From Elusimicrobiota bacterium (lineage in GTDB: Bacteria; Elusimicrobiota; Elusimicrobia; UBA1565; UBA9628): DNA of 47,901 nt. How positions within the stretch are numbered: position 1 is the stretch's first letter; each line of letters opens with the position of its first letter. A program made the position numbers and the translations under genes. Shown piece by piece: positions 1 to 9,112 of the stretch. The notes under the pieces were generated by a model. That model was not told the DNA's origin. It searched no databases and saw only the letters and a program-made list of their open reading frames with translations. Location: the NCBI GenBank assembly GCA_016209035.1, contig JACQWX010000083.1, positions 1 to 47,901 on the forward strand. Direction: 5' to 3'.

Positions 1-1
1 C

Positions 2-709
2 TGCCACTTCTGGTTCAAGTGCCTCAGGGAGCCGCGTCTGGGCGGCAGCAAGAAGATCATGAACCTGCCCAAGACCATCCAGATGCCCCGGCCGGTCGAC
101 GAGACGCTGATCCGGGAGATCGCGCCTCTCTTCTATCTCTTCGACAAGGGCGAGTACTACGTCTTCGAGACCAGCATCAACCTCACCGGGCCGTACGGCA
201 GCGAGGACGAGGGTTCGTACTTCTTCAGCGACGAGTTCCAGGAGCTCTGGGACATCAGCGATCCGGCCGAGCAGGACCTCCTCTCGGGCTGGGAGCATTT
301 CGAGGGAGAGCGGCCGAGGGTCTACCGGCACGGGGAAGGGAACTTCGTGGAGAAGCAGTTCGAATTCGTGATCCCCTTGGTCCGTCAGTCGAGCTTAAGC
401 GAGGAGTACGTCAAGCTCTACCGCTCGATGATCTCGGAGGGCGACCGTCCCAGGATACTGGTCCTTGGCATGTATCAGCGCGGCATCCCGGAGACGGTCC
501 GGCGCAACCAGGCGCGCGTGATGCATTCCTTCCTGGCGGGGTTCGTCCTGGACGGCCACCACAAGCTGGCGGCCTACCGGCGGTCCCGGGTCCCGGCGAA
601 GTTCCTGGTCATCCTGGCGCAGAAGGCGAGCAAGTACCACCTGCGCAAGGAAGAGACGGCGCCGGCCCGCACCCTGTTCGAGGAGCGTCTGGCGACCCTC
701 GTCGGGTAG
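2..709 (+). CDS. Unrecognised protein, 5'-truncated by the window edge
   Basis: The frame is open to the left edge (first residues CHFWFKC), so the start probably lies upstream; 235 residues and a TAG stop are visible. The first internal ATG is at 59, but the sequence before it also reads like protein. The chain is acidic and aromatic-rich. Near visible residue 184 it carries DGHHKLAAYR, which resembles the DG(H)HR signature of ParB/sulfiredoxin-fold and related proteins. Directly after it comes a hydrophobic strand (FLVILAQ), as expected in an alpha/beta fold. The two cysteines and histidine at the left edge could bind metal, but there is too little context. I do not recognise the family. 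It points the same way as the large gene at 785, 75 nt away. That it is coding is fairly sure; its function is unknown. Confidence 0.6.
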   Translation, partial: CHFWFKCLREPRLGGSKKIMNLPKTIQMPRPVDETLIREIAPLFYLFDKGEYYVFETSINLTGPYGSEDEGSYFFSDEFQELWDISDPAEQDLLSGWEHFEGERPRVYRHGEGNFVEKQFEFVIPLVRQSSLSEEYVKLYRSMISEGDRPRILVLGMYQRGIPETVRRNQARVMHSFLAGFVLDGHHKLAAYRRSRVPAKFLVILAQKASKYHLRKEETAPARTLFEERLATLVG

Positions 710-784
710 ATAGGTCCTAGGGCCTAGCCGGGAACGGGACCTTGGACACCTGGCGCGGGGTCTCAAGCGGCCTAGACTATCAGT

Positions 785-3700
785 ATGGTCAGGCCCATGG
801 GACCCAAGTCCTCGAAGGCCCTGCTCGTAGGACTCTTGGCCTGGTCCTGCGCTTTTTCCAGCCATGCGGCCATCATGTCGGTCCGGACGGCTCCGGCTTC
901 CCGCCAGGCCCTTTCCAAGGCGGCCGCTGAACTGCAGGTCGAACTCTACCGGGTCACGGACGAGCTCGTCGCCCACCTGAAGGGCTCCAAGAAGGCCGAC
1001 CTGGCCGCCCTTGAGGCCAGGCTCTCGGCCCTTGAGCGGAAGCTCTCCGGCGGCGCGGCCGGGATCAGCGACCGCGAGCGCGCCGACCTGGCGGAGGAGC
1101 TCAAGAAGGTCGCGGGCCTCCTCTCCGACACGCGGGCCGTGCTCTCGAGCGCGGGCCTTGCCGAGTCCTCGATCGAGGGCCTGCTCAAGGCCTCCGGCCG
1201 CGGCTCGCGCGGGGGCTCCGTGGACGAGCTCACCTCCCTCATCGGCGGCCTCAAGGCCGCTTCCGAGGACCCTGCCCAGGCGGCCTGGGTCTTCGAGCGC
1301 ATGAAGGCCCAATTCAAGGACAGGCCCGAGATCCTGGTCGAGTTGGGCTCGGTCGAAGAGGCTTTCCAGAAGGCGTCGGTCGAGTTCACCGACCCGAGGA
1401 ACCCCAACATCCAATCGGCCAAGCCCAAGGACATAGACCTCGACGCCCCTAAGCCTTCGGCCGGCAAGAAGGTCGAAGCGTCCTGGCTGAAGACGACCGG
1501 GGTAGAGGTCGGGGTCTCGGTCCAGGCCGCGGTCGCTCCCTTCGCCAAGGCCCTGCTCGACCCGGCCCAGCAGCAGTTCGTGTCCCAGCGCGAGGCCAGG
1601 CTCGCGGCCCTGACGGCGCTGGCGAAGGAAGCGCTCTCCACGACCGGCGGCGACGCGGGTTCCAAGGACCTTGCCGTCCTGGTCGCGGGCCTCTGCGATC
1701 TGCACCAGTCCTGGCTCAAGAAGCTCGGGTTCGTCGGCCCGGCCGCCGGCCCCGAGGAAGAGATCGAGCGCCTCAGGGCGATCGGCGAGGGCAACAAGGC
1801 TTTCGGCCTGTTCCTCGTGCAGCTGATCCGCTACCGGATCTTCATCCAGGAGGCCCTGCTCGCGGACGCCATCCCGGTCGGCACCCGCCTCGCGGCCTGG
1901 GAGGTCGGCGCGGACATCCCGGCCGACGCCCAGATCTATTTCCATGAGGAACGCGAGGGCGGCGTGGTCTACCGCGGTCTTCATTTCCTCTTTAAGGACC
2001 AGACCACCCGGTTCCAGGGCCAGAGCCTCACGGACGAGACGGCCCTGATCGTGGTCGGCGACCCGGTCACCAAGCGCGCCGTGCGGACCAAGGTAGCCTT
2101 CGGCAAGGACCGCCAGGTGGCGACGGCGCGCACCACGGCGATCAGCACCGAGACCGGCCGGAAGATCCGCGAGGAGCTGGCCGACATCGCGCGCAAGTTG
2201 ACCGTGGTGACCATCTTCGACGAGACGGGCAAGGCCGTCCGCGAGGAGACGGTGGACGGCATCAGCGGGGGCCTGAACATCAAGGACTGGACCCAGGGCA
2301 TCCTGCTCGACGTCAACAAGGACAAGTCCGCGACGGTCAGGGCCATGCCGGACGCCAAGAACCAGCCCGGCTTCAAGGCCCAGTACGGCACCATGGACGA
2401 GAGAGGGAATTTCACCGTCTCGAGCATGGTCCTGGCGGACGGCAAGGTGATCGAGATCGTCAGCCGCCGCGTCAACAAGATCCTCGACGCCTCCAAGAAG
2501 CTCATCGGCTGGGAAGTCGAGATCGGCGACCTCCTCAAGCTCCCCCGCGGCGACGAGCGCACGAGCTTGAGCCGCGAGATCGCCCGGGAGATAACCAAGG
2601 CCCTGGGGCTCGATGACAAGGAGAGTAGGCTCAGCATCCCGATCGGCAACTTCCTCTGGGACTTCGCCGTCACCGAGCCGGCCGCCAAGTCCATCCGGCT
2701 CTTCATCGACGATACCAAGCACTTCAACCTGATCTTCGAGTTCACGGACGGCAGCAAGAAGATCGTCAACGGCAAGGTCATGTCCGGGACCCCGTTCGGG
2801 AAGGACAAGAAGGTCTCCAAGGGCTCCTTCGTCGTGATGGGCCTCATCCAGGTCGACAAGGACAACCAGGGCACCCAGGACCCGCGGCGCTGGCTGGAGT
2901 ACGCGGCCGAGGGCCACCGCCTCAAGTGGTACGAGACCAAGAGCACCACCAAGCCGAAGGCGTGGCAGGTCTGGAAGGCGGTCGAGCACCACCTCCATAC
3001 CTGGGTCGGCAAAGAGGTCTGGCAGGGCACCGCGGCCGCAGGGCAGTGGGTCGAGGCGGAGCGCGAGAATAACCAGACGGTCACCACCGAGGAGCCGGGC
3101 TCCTCCAGCCTGGGCAAGCTCGGCAACCTGCCCATGAAGGTCCCGGTGTTGAACTGGGTCCTCGAGAAGGGCGGCCAGGCCGGCAAGACCATCTACACGG
3201 GCATCGTGGCGGCCCCCCAGGTGCTGGCCAGCGAGATCAACCTTTTCGGCATGCGGGACGAGTACAGCCTCGAAGCCGCGGCCAGCTACTACAAGAACCC
3301 CCTGATGCGGGCCCTCATGAAGGACAACCCCGAGGAGTTCCTCTCCAGGATCACCCCGGGTGCCCGCGAGATTCTCGACAGCCAGGCCATCGAGAACCGG
3401 CGCAAGGCCCTCGAGTCCCAGGGCATCACCCCCCATCGGGCCCCTGAGGCCTACCGGCAGGCCATGGCCAAGCCGGTCAGCGCCCAGGAGGCCGCCGAGG
3501 CTTTCGAGAACTTCGGCGCGGGCTCCTACGGCTCCAGGCTCATCCAGAACGGGATGGAGAGCAAGGGTCTGGCGGCCTTCGGGTGGAAGGCCGCCGGAGT
3601 CACGATGGGCGCCTTCGAGACCATCGCTGAGACCACCTTCAACCCGGTCGTGTGGGCCACCTTCGGCCTGGGCCGGGCCGTGACGGCCCTGCAGGGTTCC

Positions 3701-5911
3701 TCGACCCTGCTCGGCAGCACCAAGCTCCTCCAGGTGACCCTGGGCGCGGCGCGGCTGACGCACGCGGTCCTCTATAGCACCATGATGGGTTCCTTCGCGG
3801 TGGGCACGGCCGACAACCTCGGCAAGGCCATCCAGTACTGGGGCGACAATCCAAAGTTCTACGAGAAGCTCTCCGACACCGCGGCGGACGCCTTCTTCGT
3901 CTGGTTGATGTACAAGGGCGCCAAGGACGCGAAGTCCGCCGAGCAGCGGGCCAAGTCCATGGCGACCGAGGATGCCCGGCTCAAGGCTTTGCAGGAGTCC
4001 CTGGAGAAGGCGGGCAAGGTCGACACCAAGGGCGTCAAGGGAACCGAGGTCAAGGGAGCTGAAGGCGGGCCGGTCGAGGTCTCGCCCAAGGGTTCCGGAC
4101 TGACCGCGAAGAAGGGAGGCCTCTTTGAGAAGGTCGCCAACGCGCTGCGGGGCGCCAAGGAGAAGGGTTCCGAGCTGAACTCCGGCAACGACGCCAAACT
4201 CGCCGAGGTGAGCGAGCCCAACATGAAGGCCAAGCCGGTCTCCGTGTCCGAAGCCAAGGCCCCGAAGGTCAGCGAAACCAAGGCTCCGAAGGCCACTGAG
4301 ATCAAGACCCCGAAGGTCAGCGAGACCAAGGGCTCCGCCACCGAGACCAAGGGCCGGGTGGTCGAGAGCACGAAGGGCAACGCCAAGTCCGGCAAGGGCG
4401 CGAAGGGTCAGACCGAGGTCAAGGGCACCGAGGCCAAGGTCGACCCCAAGGCCGAAGCGAAGCCTAATGGCAAGAAGGCCCGCAAGGACGTCGCTCGCCA
4501 GCAGAAGAGCAATCTTAAGGACCCTCAGAAGGCGCAGCGCGGGAAGTCCGCGAAGGATTCCAAGGCCAAGGCGGTTGAGAAGGCGGGTGAGGTCAAGGAG
4601 CCCGGCAAGAAGGCCGTGGTCGAGGTGAAGGAGGCCAAGGGCGAGAAAGGCACGAAGGCTCCGGAGAAGGTCGGCGTCAAGGAGAGCGCGAAGGATGCCG
4701 GCGCGAAGGAAGCCGCGAAGAAGGGTTTCTGGAAGAAGATCGGCGAGAAGTACAAGGGCTGGGTCGGCAAGCCTGTCGCGCAGTTCCCGGTCATGCCGGA
4801 CCGCGAGATCCTGGGCGAGAGGCCGACCGAAGACGGGTCGGACGACAAGGGCGCGGCTCAGGATCCCGAGAACACCGACGTGCCGATGCCGAAGGACGAG
4901 GAAACGGCCCTGCCGAAGGAAGAGCCGACCACGCCGGAGGAAGAGACTCGGCTCGCCGACGAAGAGGACGAGAAGACCCTTGAGGAGCGGACCGAGGAGC
5001 GCGGCCAGGCGCAGGAAGAGACCGGCTCGCGCAAGCAGGACCAGGTTTCCGAGAAGGCGCCGGCCCCGACCACCTCCCAGCCCTCGAACGACTCCTACGC
5101 GGGCGGCGGCAGCTCGGACGGCGGCTCTTCCGGCGGCGGGGATTCCCGGCTGAAGGATAAGCAGATCAAGGTCGGCGGTTTCGGCGGCAAGGGCGGTGGC
5201 GGCGGCGGCGGCGGGGGGGGCGGCGGCGGGGGCGGGTCTGGTTCCGGCAGCGAGGGCGGCTACGGCCCCACGGACACCACCTTCGGCGGCCGGAGTTCCC
5301 ATCCCCAGACCTACGGCGGCAATGTTGACCCCTTCGTCGGGGCTTTCAGCGCGGCTCCCTTGATCGATACCCGCGCCCAGGTCGGCCGGTCGGCCGAGGC
5401 TACCGTCAAGAAGGCCAAGTCCACCCCGACCCCCGTGGCCGGCGGCCACTCCCAGGCCAAGGCCCTGGCGGCCAAGTTCGACGGTTCCAAGGATACGGGC
5501 AAGCACGCCGAGGCCAGGAACACCGCTCAGCCGGGCTACTTCGTGGGCGCGCCGTCCTCCTCTTGGGACTGGCAGCCGACGCCCCTGAAGGCGAAGCCCA
5601 TCGCGACGGCGCAGAGGGAGGAGCCTGTGGCGGAGGCCGCCGAGGTGGAGATGCGGGATGCCGTGGCCTCCCAGCCCGCGACCAAGGACGTCGCGGCGGC
5701 GCCGGAAGCCGAGGACTACACCTACACCTACCTGCCTCCGCCCCGACATAAGTACGAGTTCCCGCCGGTGAAGACGGAGCGTCGCAGCGCCGACAGACAG
5801 GCCGTGTCGGTCGGCGTGCAGGCGGCCGCGGCGTTGGCGCTCGGCTGGCTCTTGTTCTCCTCCGACCTGCCCTTCCTCCTCGGTCTTTCGAGGAGGAGGC
5901 GCCAGAAGTAG
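785..5911 (+). CDS. Giant secreted, C-terminally anchored low-complexity protein (1708 aa)
   Basis: A single long frame. Residues 1-29 look like a signal peptide (basic start, hydrophobic LLVGLLAW core, then SSHA|A). Residues 30-320 are helical and Lys/Glu/Ala-rich; about 330-880 is mixed alpha/beta with many VDxK/GKxV strand patterns. Residues about 940-1045 hold small-residue-rich hydrophobic helices. Then come a Lys/Ala/Glu/Thr-rich stalk (about 1077-1310) with short repeats of the KVSETKAPKATE type, an acidic Pro/Glu segment (about 1355-1420) and a Gly/Ser run including about 15 consecutive Gly (about 1470-1485). The end is a hydrophobic segment (about 1675-1702) followed by SRRRRQK. This resembles an exported protein held by a C-terminal membrane helix with a basic cytoplasmic tail. 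No enzyme motif was seen and the family is unknown. A TAGACT box lies 6 nt before the ATG. The zinc-ribbon gene follows 63 nt later and is probably cotranscribed. Confidence 0.8.
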   Translation: MVRPMGPKSSKALLVGLLAWSCAFSSHAAIMSVRTAPASRQALSKAAAELQVELYRVTDELVAHLKGSKKADLAALEARLSALERKLSGGAAGISDRERADLAEELKKVAGLLSDTRAVLSSAGLAESSIEGLLKASGRGSRGGSVDELTSLIGGLKAASEDPAQAAWVFERMKAQFKDRPEILVELGSVEEAFQKASVEFTDPRNPNIQSAKPKDIDLDAPKPSAGKKVEASWLKTTGVEVGVSVQAAVAPFAKALLDPAQQQFVSQREARLAALTALAKEALSTTGGDAGSKDLAVLVAGLCDLHQSWLKKLGFVGPAAGPEEEIERLRAIGEGNKAFGLFLVQLIRYRIFIQEALLADAIPVGTRLAAWEVGADIPADAQIYFHEEREGGVVYRGLHFLFKDQTTRFQGQSLTDETALIVVGDPVTKRAVRTKVAFGKDRQVATARTTAISTETGRKIREELADIARKLTVVTIFDETGKAVREETVDGISGGLNIKDWTQGILLDVNKDKSATVRAMPDAKNQPGFKAQYGTMDERGNFTVSSMVLADGKVIEIVSRRVNKILDASKKLIGWEVEIGDLLKLPRGDERTSLSREIAREITKALGLDDKESRLSIPIGNFLWDFAVTEPAAKSIRLFIDDTKHFNLIFEFTDGSKKIVNGKVMSGTPFGKDKKVSKGSFVVMGLIQVDKDNQGTQDPRRWLEYAAEGHRLKWYETKSTTKPKAWQVWKAVEHHLHTWVGKEVWQGTAAAGQWVEAERENNQTVTTEEPGSSSLGKLGNLPMKVPVLNWVLEKGGQAGKTIYTGIVAAPQVLASEINLFGMRDEYSLEAAASYYKNPLMRALMKDNPEEFLSRITPGAREILDSQAIENRRKALESQGITPHRAPEAYRQAMAKPVSAQEAAEAFENFGAGSYGSRLIQNGMESKGLAAFGWKAAGVTMGAFETIAETTFNPVVWATFGLGRAVTALQGSSTLLGSTKLLQVTLGAARLTHAVLYSTMMGSFAVGTADNLGKAIQYWGDNPKFYEKLSDTAADAFFVWLMYKGAKDAKSAEQRAKSMATEDARLKALQESLEKAGKVDTKGVKGTEVKGAEGGPVEVSPKGSGLTAKKGGLFEKVANALRGAKEKGSELNSGNDAKLAEVSEPNMKAKPVSVSEAKAPKVSETKAPKATEIKTPKVSETKGSATETKGRVVESTKGNAKSGKGAKGQTEVKGTEAKVDPKAEAKPNGKKARKDVARQQKSNLKDPQKAQRGKSAKDSKAKAVEKAGEVKEPGKKAVVEVKEAKGEKGTKAPEKVGVKESAKDAGAKEAAKKGFWKKIGEKYKGWVGKPVAQFPVMPDREILGERPTEDGSDDKGAAQDPENTDVPMPKDEETALPKEEPTTPEEETRLADEEDEKTLEERTEERGQAQEETGSRKQDQVSEKAPAPTTSQPSNDSYAGGGSSDGGSSGGGDSRLKDKQIKVGGFGGKGGGGGGGGGGGGGGGSGSGSEGGYGPTDTTFGGRSSHPQTYGGNVDPFVGAFSAAPLIDTRAQVGRSAEATVKKAKSTPTPVAGGHSQAKALAAKFDGSKDTGKHAEARNTAQPGYFVGAPSSSWDWQPTPLKAKPIATAQREEPVAEAAEVEMRDAVASQPATKDVAAAPEAEDYTYTYLPPPRHKYEFPPVKTERRSADRQAVSVGVQAAAALALGWLLFSSDLPFLLGLSRRRRQK

Positions 5912-5974
5912 GTCCGGCGGAAAAAGTAGTAGAATAGTCGCCGCCCGATCTCATCATATCGCGATGGTCCCGTC

Positions 5975-7675
5975 ATGATCAGCCGTTGCCCGAATTGCGG
6001 TGGCGAAGTTGATGACGAGGTTCCCAAGTGTCCGCACTGCTATTGGGATTTCATCTCCCTGAAGGTCGTTCCTCCGGTCGGCAAGGCCGGGGGGCCTTCG
6101 GGGGTGCCTGTCCAGGGGACGGGTCCGGCCAAGAAAGGTGAGCCCAATATTCCGCCCCCGTTGAAGACCCGCGGGCCCGAGGTCGATATCGGCGGGGGTA
6201 TGATCCTCGAGTATCTGTCCGCCGACTCGGCACCGACTGCGGACTCCACGCGTGAGCCGAAGTCCCGCGTCGAGGCGTCGCCGCCCCCGGTCGAGCATCC
6301 GCCGGAGACGTCCCATTCCCATGAATTCAAGGAAGGGACAGTCCCGCAAGGCGGGACGCCGCCTCTGCGGGTCGAGCCGAAGCAGCCGACGCTCCCGGAG
6401 TGGGTGACGCCGGTCCTCATCGACCCGGATGAAGTCGCGGCGAGGTCCGAAGGCGCCCCGCCGACGGGCGCCAGGCCGAAGCCTTCGCCTCCGGAACCGA
6501 AGCCTCCGCCGCCGAAGCCCCCTCCTGAGCCGCGTCTTCCATGGGAGGCGCCGACCGTGGGCTCGCAGGAGGATGTCGTCGCGAGGTTCGAAAGGTCCAG
6601 GGCCGCCGCAGAGGAAAGGAGAGCCTTTCTTCCCGACCTCCCGCCGGTCCCGCCTCCCCCTGCGCGCGTGCCGGCCTCGCCTCCGCCGCAAGCGGCTCCT
6701 CCTCCACCCGCTTCGTTCCCGCCGCAGGCCGCGTCTCCGCCGCAGCCTGCGCCCGCTTCGCCCCCGCCACACTCCATGGTCCCGGGGGTGGAACCGCCGC
6801 CTGAGCCCCGCCACATGGACTTGGCCGAGGATGCTAGTCTCCGTGGGGATGGCTTTCGGCTTCCCGTCGGGATTGAGCGCACGGTCATCATCGGCATCGG
6901 GGTCGTGGCCGTCGCGGCCCTGGCCACCCCGGTCGCCATCTACCTCGCCCTGAGAGGCAGGGCGCCCCGGCCGGAGCCTCCTGCCGCGGTCGCGCCTGTC
7001 GCCCAACCTTCAGAGGCGAGGCCCGCTCCGGCTCAGGCCGTTCGCCGGCCGGTTTCCATGTTGCCGGTGATCAAGGAGACGCCCAAGCGTGTCGAGCCGC
7101 AGCCGGCTGCTCCGGCCAAGGAGCCCCCGAAGCCTCAAGCCCCTGGGCCTTCGGCCCAGGCCGCTCCGAAGCCGGCCGCGCCGGGGGACCCCATACGCCC
7201 TTCGGGCGTTGCCCCCGGCACGGCCGGAAGAGGAACATTGCCGGCCGACGTGGAAGCGCCCGCCGTCGTGGCGGTCACGCCGTTGGCCAAGGCTCAACCG
7301 CCCAAGCCGGCGGGGAAGAAATGGGTCTTCAGGGGCAGGGTCTACGACCTGATCAACCTCTCTCCGGTCTACGATGCGAAATTGACCTTCCTGGACCCGT
7401 CGGGGAAGGAGGCTGGGAGCACCGTCACGAAGGACGAGGGGCGCTTCGAGATCGCGCTCGATGCCCTGCCCAAGGGCGGCTACAGGCTCTCAGTCCAGCA
7501 CTTCGACTACCGCGCGAAGTACATCGACGACATCAACCCTCCCTTCGACCAGGTGGACGACAGGGTGAGGCGTCCTCTCGCCGACGCCGCTCCGGTGAAC
7601 AAGCCTTGGATCGGGTCGGGCGACGCGGCGACGAAGCGGGATTTCGTGATGGTGCCGAAGTTGACGGCCGACTAA
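5975..7675 (+). CDS. Zinc-ribbon / transmembrane / carboxypeptidase-regulatory-like protein (566 aa)
   Basis: The N-terminus has a rubredoxin-type knuckle pair, CPNCGGE and CPHCYWD (residues 5-24), typical of cytoplasmic zinc ribbons. Residues 30-295 are extremely Pro-rich. One transmembrane helix lies at about 302-325 (VIIGIGVVAVAAL...), followed by R-G-R. A Pro/Ala-rich stretch (330-445) leads to a C-terminal beta domain (about 448-545; KWVFRGRVYD, TKDEGRFEIAL, GGYRLSVQHFDY) resembling carboxypeptidase-regulatory-like Ig modules. The order suggests a bitopic protein with a cytoplasmic zinc ribbon and a periplasmic beta-sandwich joined by long flexible arms. Its position just after the giant secreted protein suggests they act together, but that is inference. 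The start at 5975 is chosen because the zinc ribbon begins immediately. The exact role is unknown. Confidence 0.8.
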   Translation: MISRCPNCGGEVDDEVPKCPHCYWDFISLKVVPPVGKAGGPSGVPVQGTGPAKKGEPNIPPPLKTRGPEVDIGGGMILEYLSADSAPTADSTREPKSRVEASPPPVEHPPETSHSHEFKEGTVPQGGTPPLRVEPKQPTLPEWVTPVLIDPDEVAARSEGAPPTGARPKPSPPEPKPPPPKPPPEPRLPWEAPTVGSQEDVVARFERSRAAAEERRAFLPDLPPVPPPPARVPASPPPQAAPPPPASFPPQAASPPQPAPASPPPHSMVPGVEPPPEPRHMDLAEDASLRGDGFRLPVGIERTVIIGIGVVAVAALATPVAIYLALRGRAPRPEPPAAVAPVAQPSEARPAPAQAVRRPVSMLPVIKETPKRVEPQPAAPAKEPPKPQAPGPSAQAAPKPAAPGDPIRPSGVAPGTAGRGTLPADVEAPAVVAVTPLAKAQPPKPAGKKWVFRGRVYDLINLSPVYDAKLTFLDPSGKEAGSTVTKDEGRFEIALDALPKGGYRLSVQHFDYRAKYIDDINPPFDQVDDRVRRPLADAAPVNKPWIGSGDAATKRDFVMVPKLTAD

Positions 7676-7691
7676 GAGCGCCCGGCAAGGC

Positions 7692-9032
7692 CTAGGCCCG
7701 CATCAAGTCCTCGATCCCGTCGATGTCCTTGGGGACGGTCGTCAGGTTGAGCGGCGGGCCGTGCCGGCGGACGACGATGTTGTCTTCGATGCGCACTCCC
7801 CCGAACCCGAGGAAGGTCTCGGCTCTGGTGAAGTCCACCGAGCCTTTGAATTTCCTGCGGTTCGCCGGGTCTTCGAGGAGAGCCTCGATGAAGTAGATGC
7901 CGGGCTCCACCGTGATGACGAAGCCCGGCTCGAGCCTCGCCACGAAGCGCACGGGGACCTTGGCGGGATTGGGGAGCTTCCGCCGACGGCCTCCCGCGGT
8001 GTCGTGGACGTCGAGCCCCAGCATGTGGCCGAAGCCGTGGGGATAGAAGAGCCGCACCGCACCCCCCTCGACGAGGCCCGAGGTCGTCCCCTTGAGCAAT
8101 CCCAGCCCTTTGAGGCCCTCGGCGATCATCGTCATGGACTGGACGTGGAGGTCGGCTGAGACGACGCCGGCCCGGGCCCGGTCGATCATGGCTTTCTGAG
8201 CCTCGAGCACGATGGAGTAGACGTCCTTCTGGCGCGCGGTGAACCGGCCGCCGGCAGGGAAGGTGCGGGTGATGTCCGCGGCGTAGCCGAGGCGCTCCGC
8301 CCCGGCGTCGAGGAGCACGAGATCGCAGCCCCGGATCCTCGCGTCGTTGCGGCGGTAGTGGAGCACGGCCGCGTTCTTGCCGGCAGCGACGATGGTCTCG
8401 AAGGCCAGGCGTGTCAAGCCTGACCGGAGGCACTCGGACTCGAAGACGGCCTGGACCTCGCGCTCGACCATCCCGGGGCGGACCGTCTTCATGACGGTCC
8501 GGAAGGCTCGGCCCGTCACGTCGCTGGCGCGGCGCATGAGGGCGACCTCGCCCGCGTCCTTCACGGCCCGCAGCGTCTCCAGAGCGTCCTGCAGGGCGGC
8601 CGGGCGCAGGGCCAGGCCCCGCGCAGGGCGTCCCTTGAGCCGGGCAAGCCGGGCGAGCGTGCCGCGGTCGGCATACAGGACGCGCAGTCCGCGCCGGCCG
8701 CGCCGGATCTCGCGGGCGAGGCGGTCGATGTGCAGGGCTCTGCCGATCCCGTAGGCGGCCCGGGCCTCGGCCGGGCTCGGGACATGCCCGAGCCAGACCC
8801 GGTGGTGGCTGTCGACCTTCGGGATGAACAACGTGTGGGACCGGCGCTTGGGGTCGATGACGACCCAGCAGTCTGGCTCCTCCACGCCGGTCAGGTACAG
8901 GAAGTCCGACCGCTGGCGGAAGGGGTGGTGCACGTCGCCGTTCCTGAGGACCGGCGAACCGCCGGCGAGCACGATCAGGCCGTCGGAGAGCTTGGAGGCC
9001 AGGGCGTTGCGGTGAAAGAGGGAGCTCTTCAT
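7692..9032 (-). CDS. M24-family Xaa-Pro aminopeptidase-like metallopeptidase (446 aa)
   Basis: Two-domain creatinase/aminopeptidase P architecture. An N-terminal domain (about 1-170) contains FRQRSDFLYLTG, the usual signature of bacterial aminopeptidase P. The C-terminal pita-bread domain has all five metal ligands in order: LLDAG (Asp), ADITRTF (Asp), HGFGHMLGLDVHD (His), TVEPGIYF (Glu) and RIEDN (Glu). Such enzymes use two divalent metals to remove the N-terminal residue before proline, usually in the cytoplasm. The frame is open further upstream to 9377, but that part overlaps the PorV-like gene and a dispersed repeat. I chose the ATG at 9032 because MKSSLFHRNAL fits the family start. A TACAAT box sits 9 nt upstream. 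It is last in the minus-strand operon. No defect seen. Confidence 0.92.
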   Translation of the reverse strand: MKSSLFHRNALASKLSDGLIVLAGGSPVLRNGDVHHPFRQRSDFLYLTGVEEPDCWVVIDPKRRSHTLFIPKVDSHHRVWLGHVPSPAEARAAYGIGRALHIDRLAREIRRGRRGLRVLYADRGTLARLARLKGRPARGLALRPAALQDALETLRAVKDAGEVALMRRASDVTGRAFRTVMKTVRPGMVEREVQAVFESECLRSGLTRLAFETIVAAGKNAAVLHYRRNDARIRGCDLVLLDAGAERLGYAADITRTFPAGGRFTARQKDVYSIVLEAQKAMIDRARAGVVSADLHVQSMTMIAEGLKGLGLLKGTTSGLVEGGAVRLFYPHGFGHMLGLDVHDTAGGRRRKLPNPAKVPVRFVARLEPGFVITVEPGIYFIEALLEDPANRRKFKGSVDFTRAETFLGFGGVRIEDNIVVRRHGPPLNLTTVPKDIDGIEDLMRA

Positions 9033-9041
9033 GACATACAG

Positions 9042-9047
9042 ATTGTA
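9042..9047 (-). promoter_or_regulatory. -10 box (TACAAT) 9 nt before the M24 peptidase start
   Basis: On the minus strand TACAAT is followed by nine bases and then the ATG at 9032. A start site 6-7 nt after the box would leave almost no leader and no room for a Shine-Dalgarno site, so the mRNA may be leaderless. No well-spaced -35 was found. The box lies next to the dispersed palindrome. Confidence 0.45.
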
Positions 9048-9057
9048 CCATTGTATG

Positions 9058-9112
9058 GCCCAGGCGCCAGGTTTGGTGGAGGTCAAGCGACAGGGTTCAA
9101 ACCAGGCGCCTA
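9058..9112 (-). repeat. KPGAW palindromic element, copy 1
   Basis: On the minus strand it starts with the TAG stop of the PorV-like gene, then GGCGCCTGGTTTG, and ends with CCAAACCTGGCGCCTGG. The two ends are inverted repeats (AGGCGCCAGGTTT and AAACCAGGCGCCT on the plus strand, one mismatch). It aligns over its full length with the copies at 29963, 33304 and 42100 but is one base shorter. The APGL and TKPGAWA peptides are therefore in different frames here. It fills the gap before the M24 peptidase. Confidence 0.75.

Noticed and set aside
4213-4370. Repeated KVSETKAPK-type codons as a tandem DNA repeat or CRISPR-like array
   Set aside because: Units are irregular and in frame, part of the Lys/Ala-rich stalk of the large protein; no spacer-repeat structure exists.
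395-5749. A 1784-codon open frame on the minus strand opposite the giant secreted gene
   Set aside because: Its translation is a monotonous Leu/Gly/Arg/Asp/His mix without domains or a signal, as expected from the antisense of a G+C-rich gene. The plus-strand frame has a signal peptide, domains and a membrane tail.
7672-9051. Second long minus-strand frame overlapping the M24 peptidase
   Set aside because: Pro/Arg-rich low-complexity product; the overlapping frame has all five metal ligands of the peptidase family.
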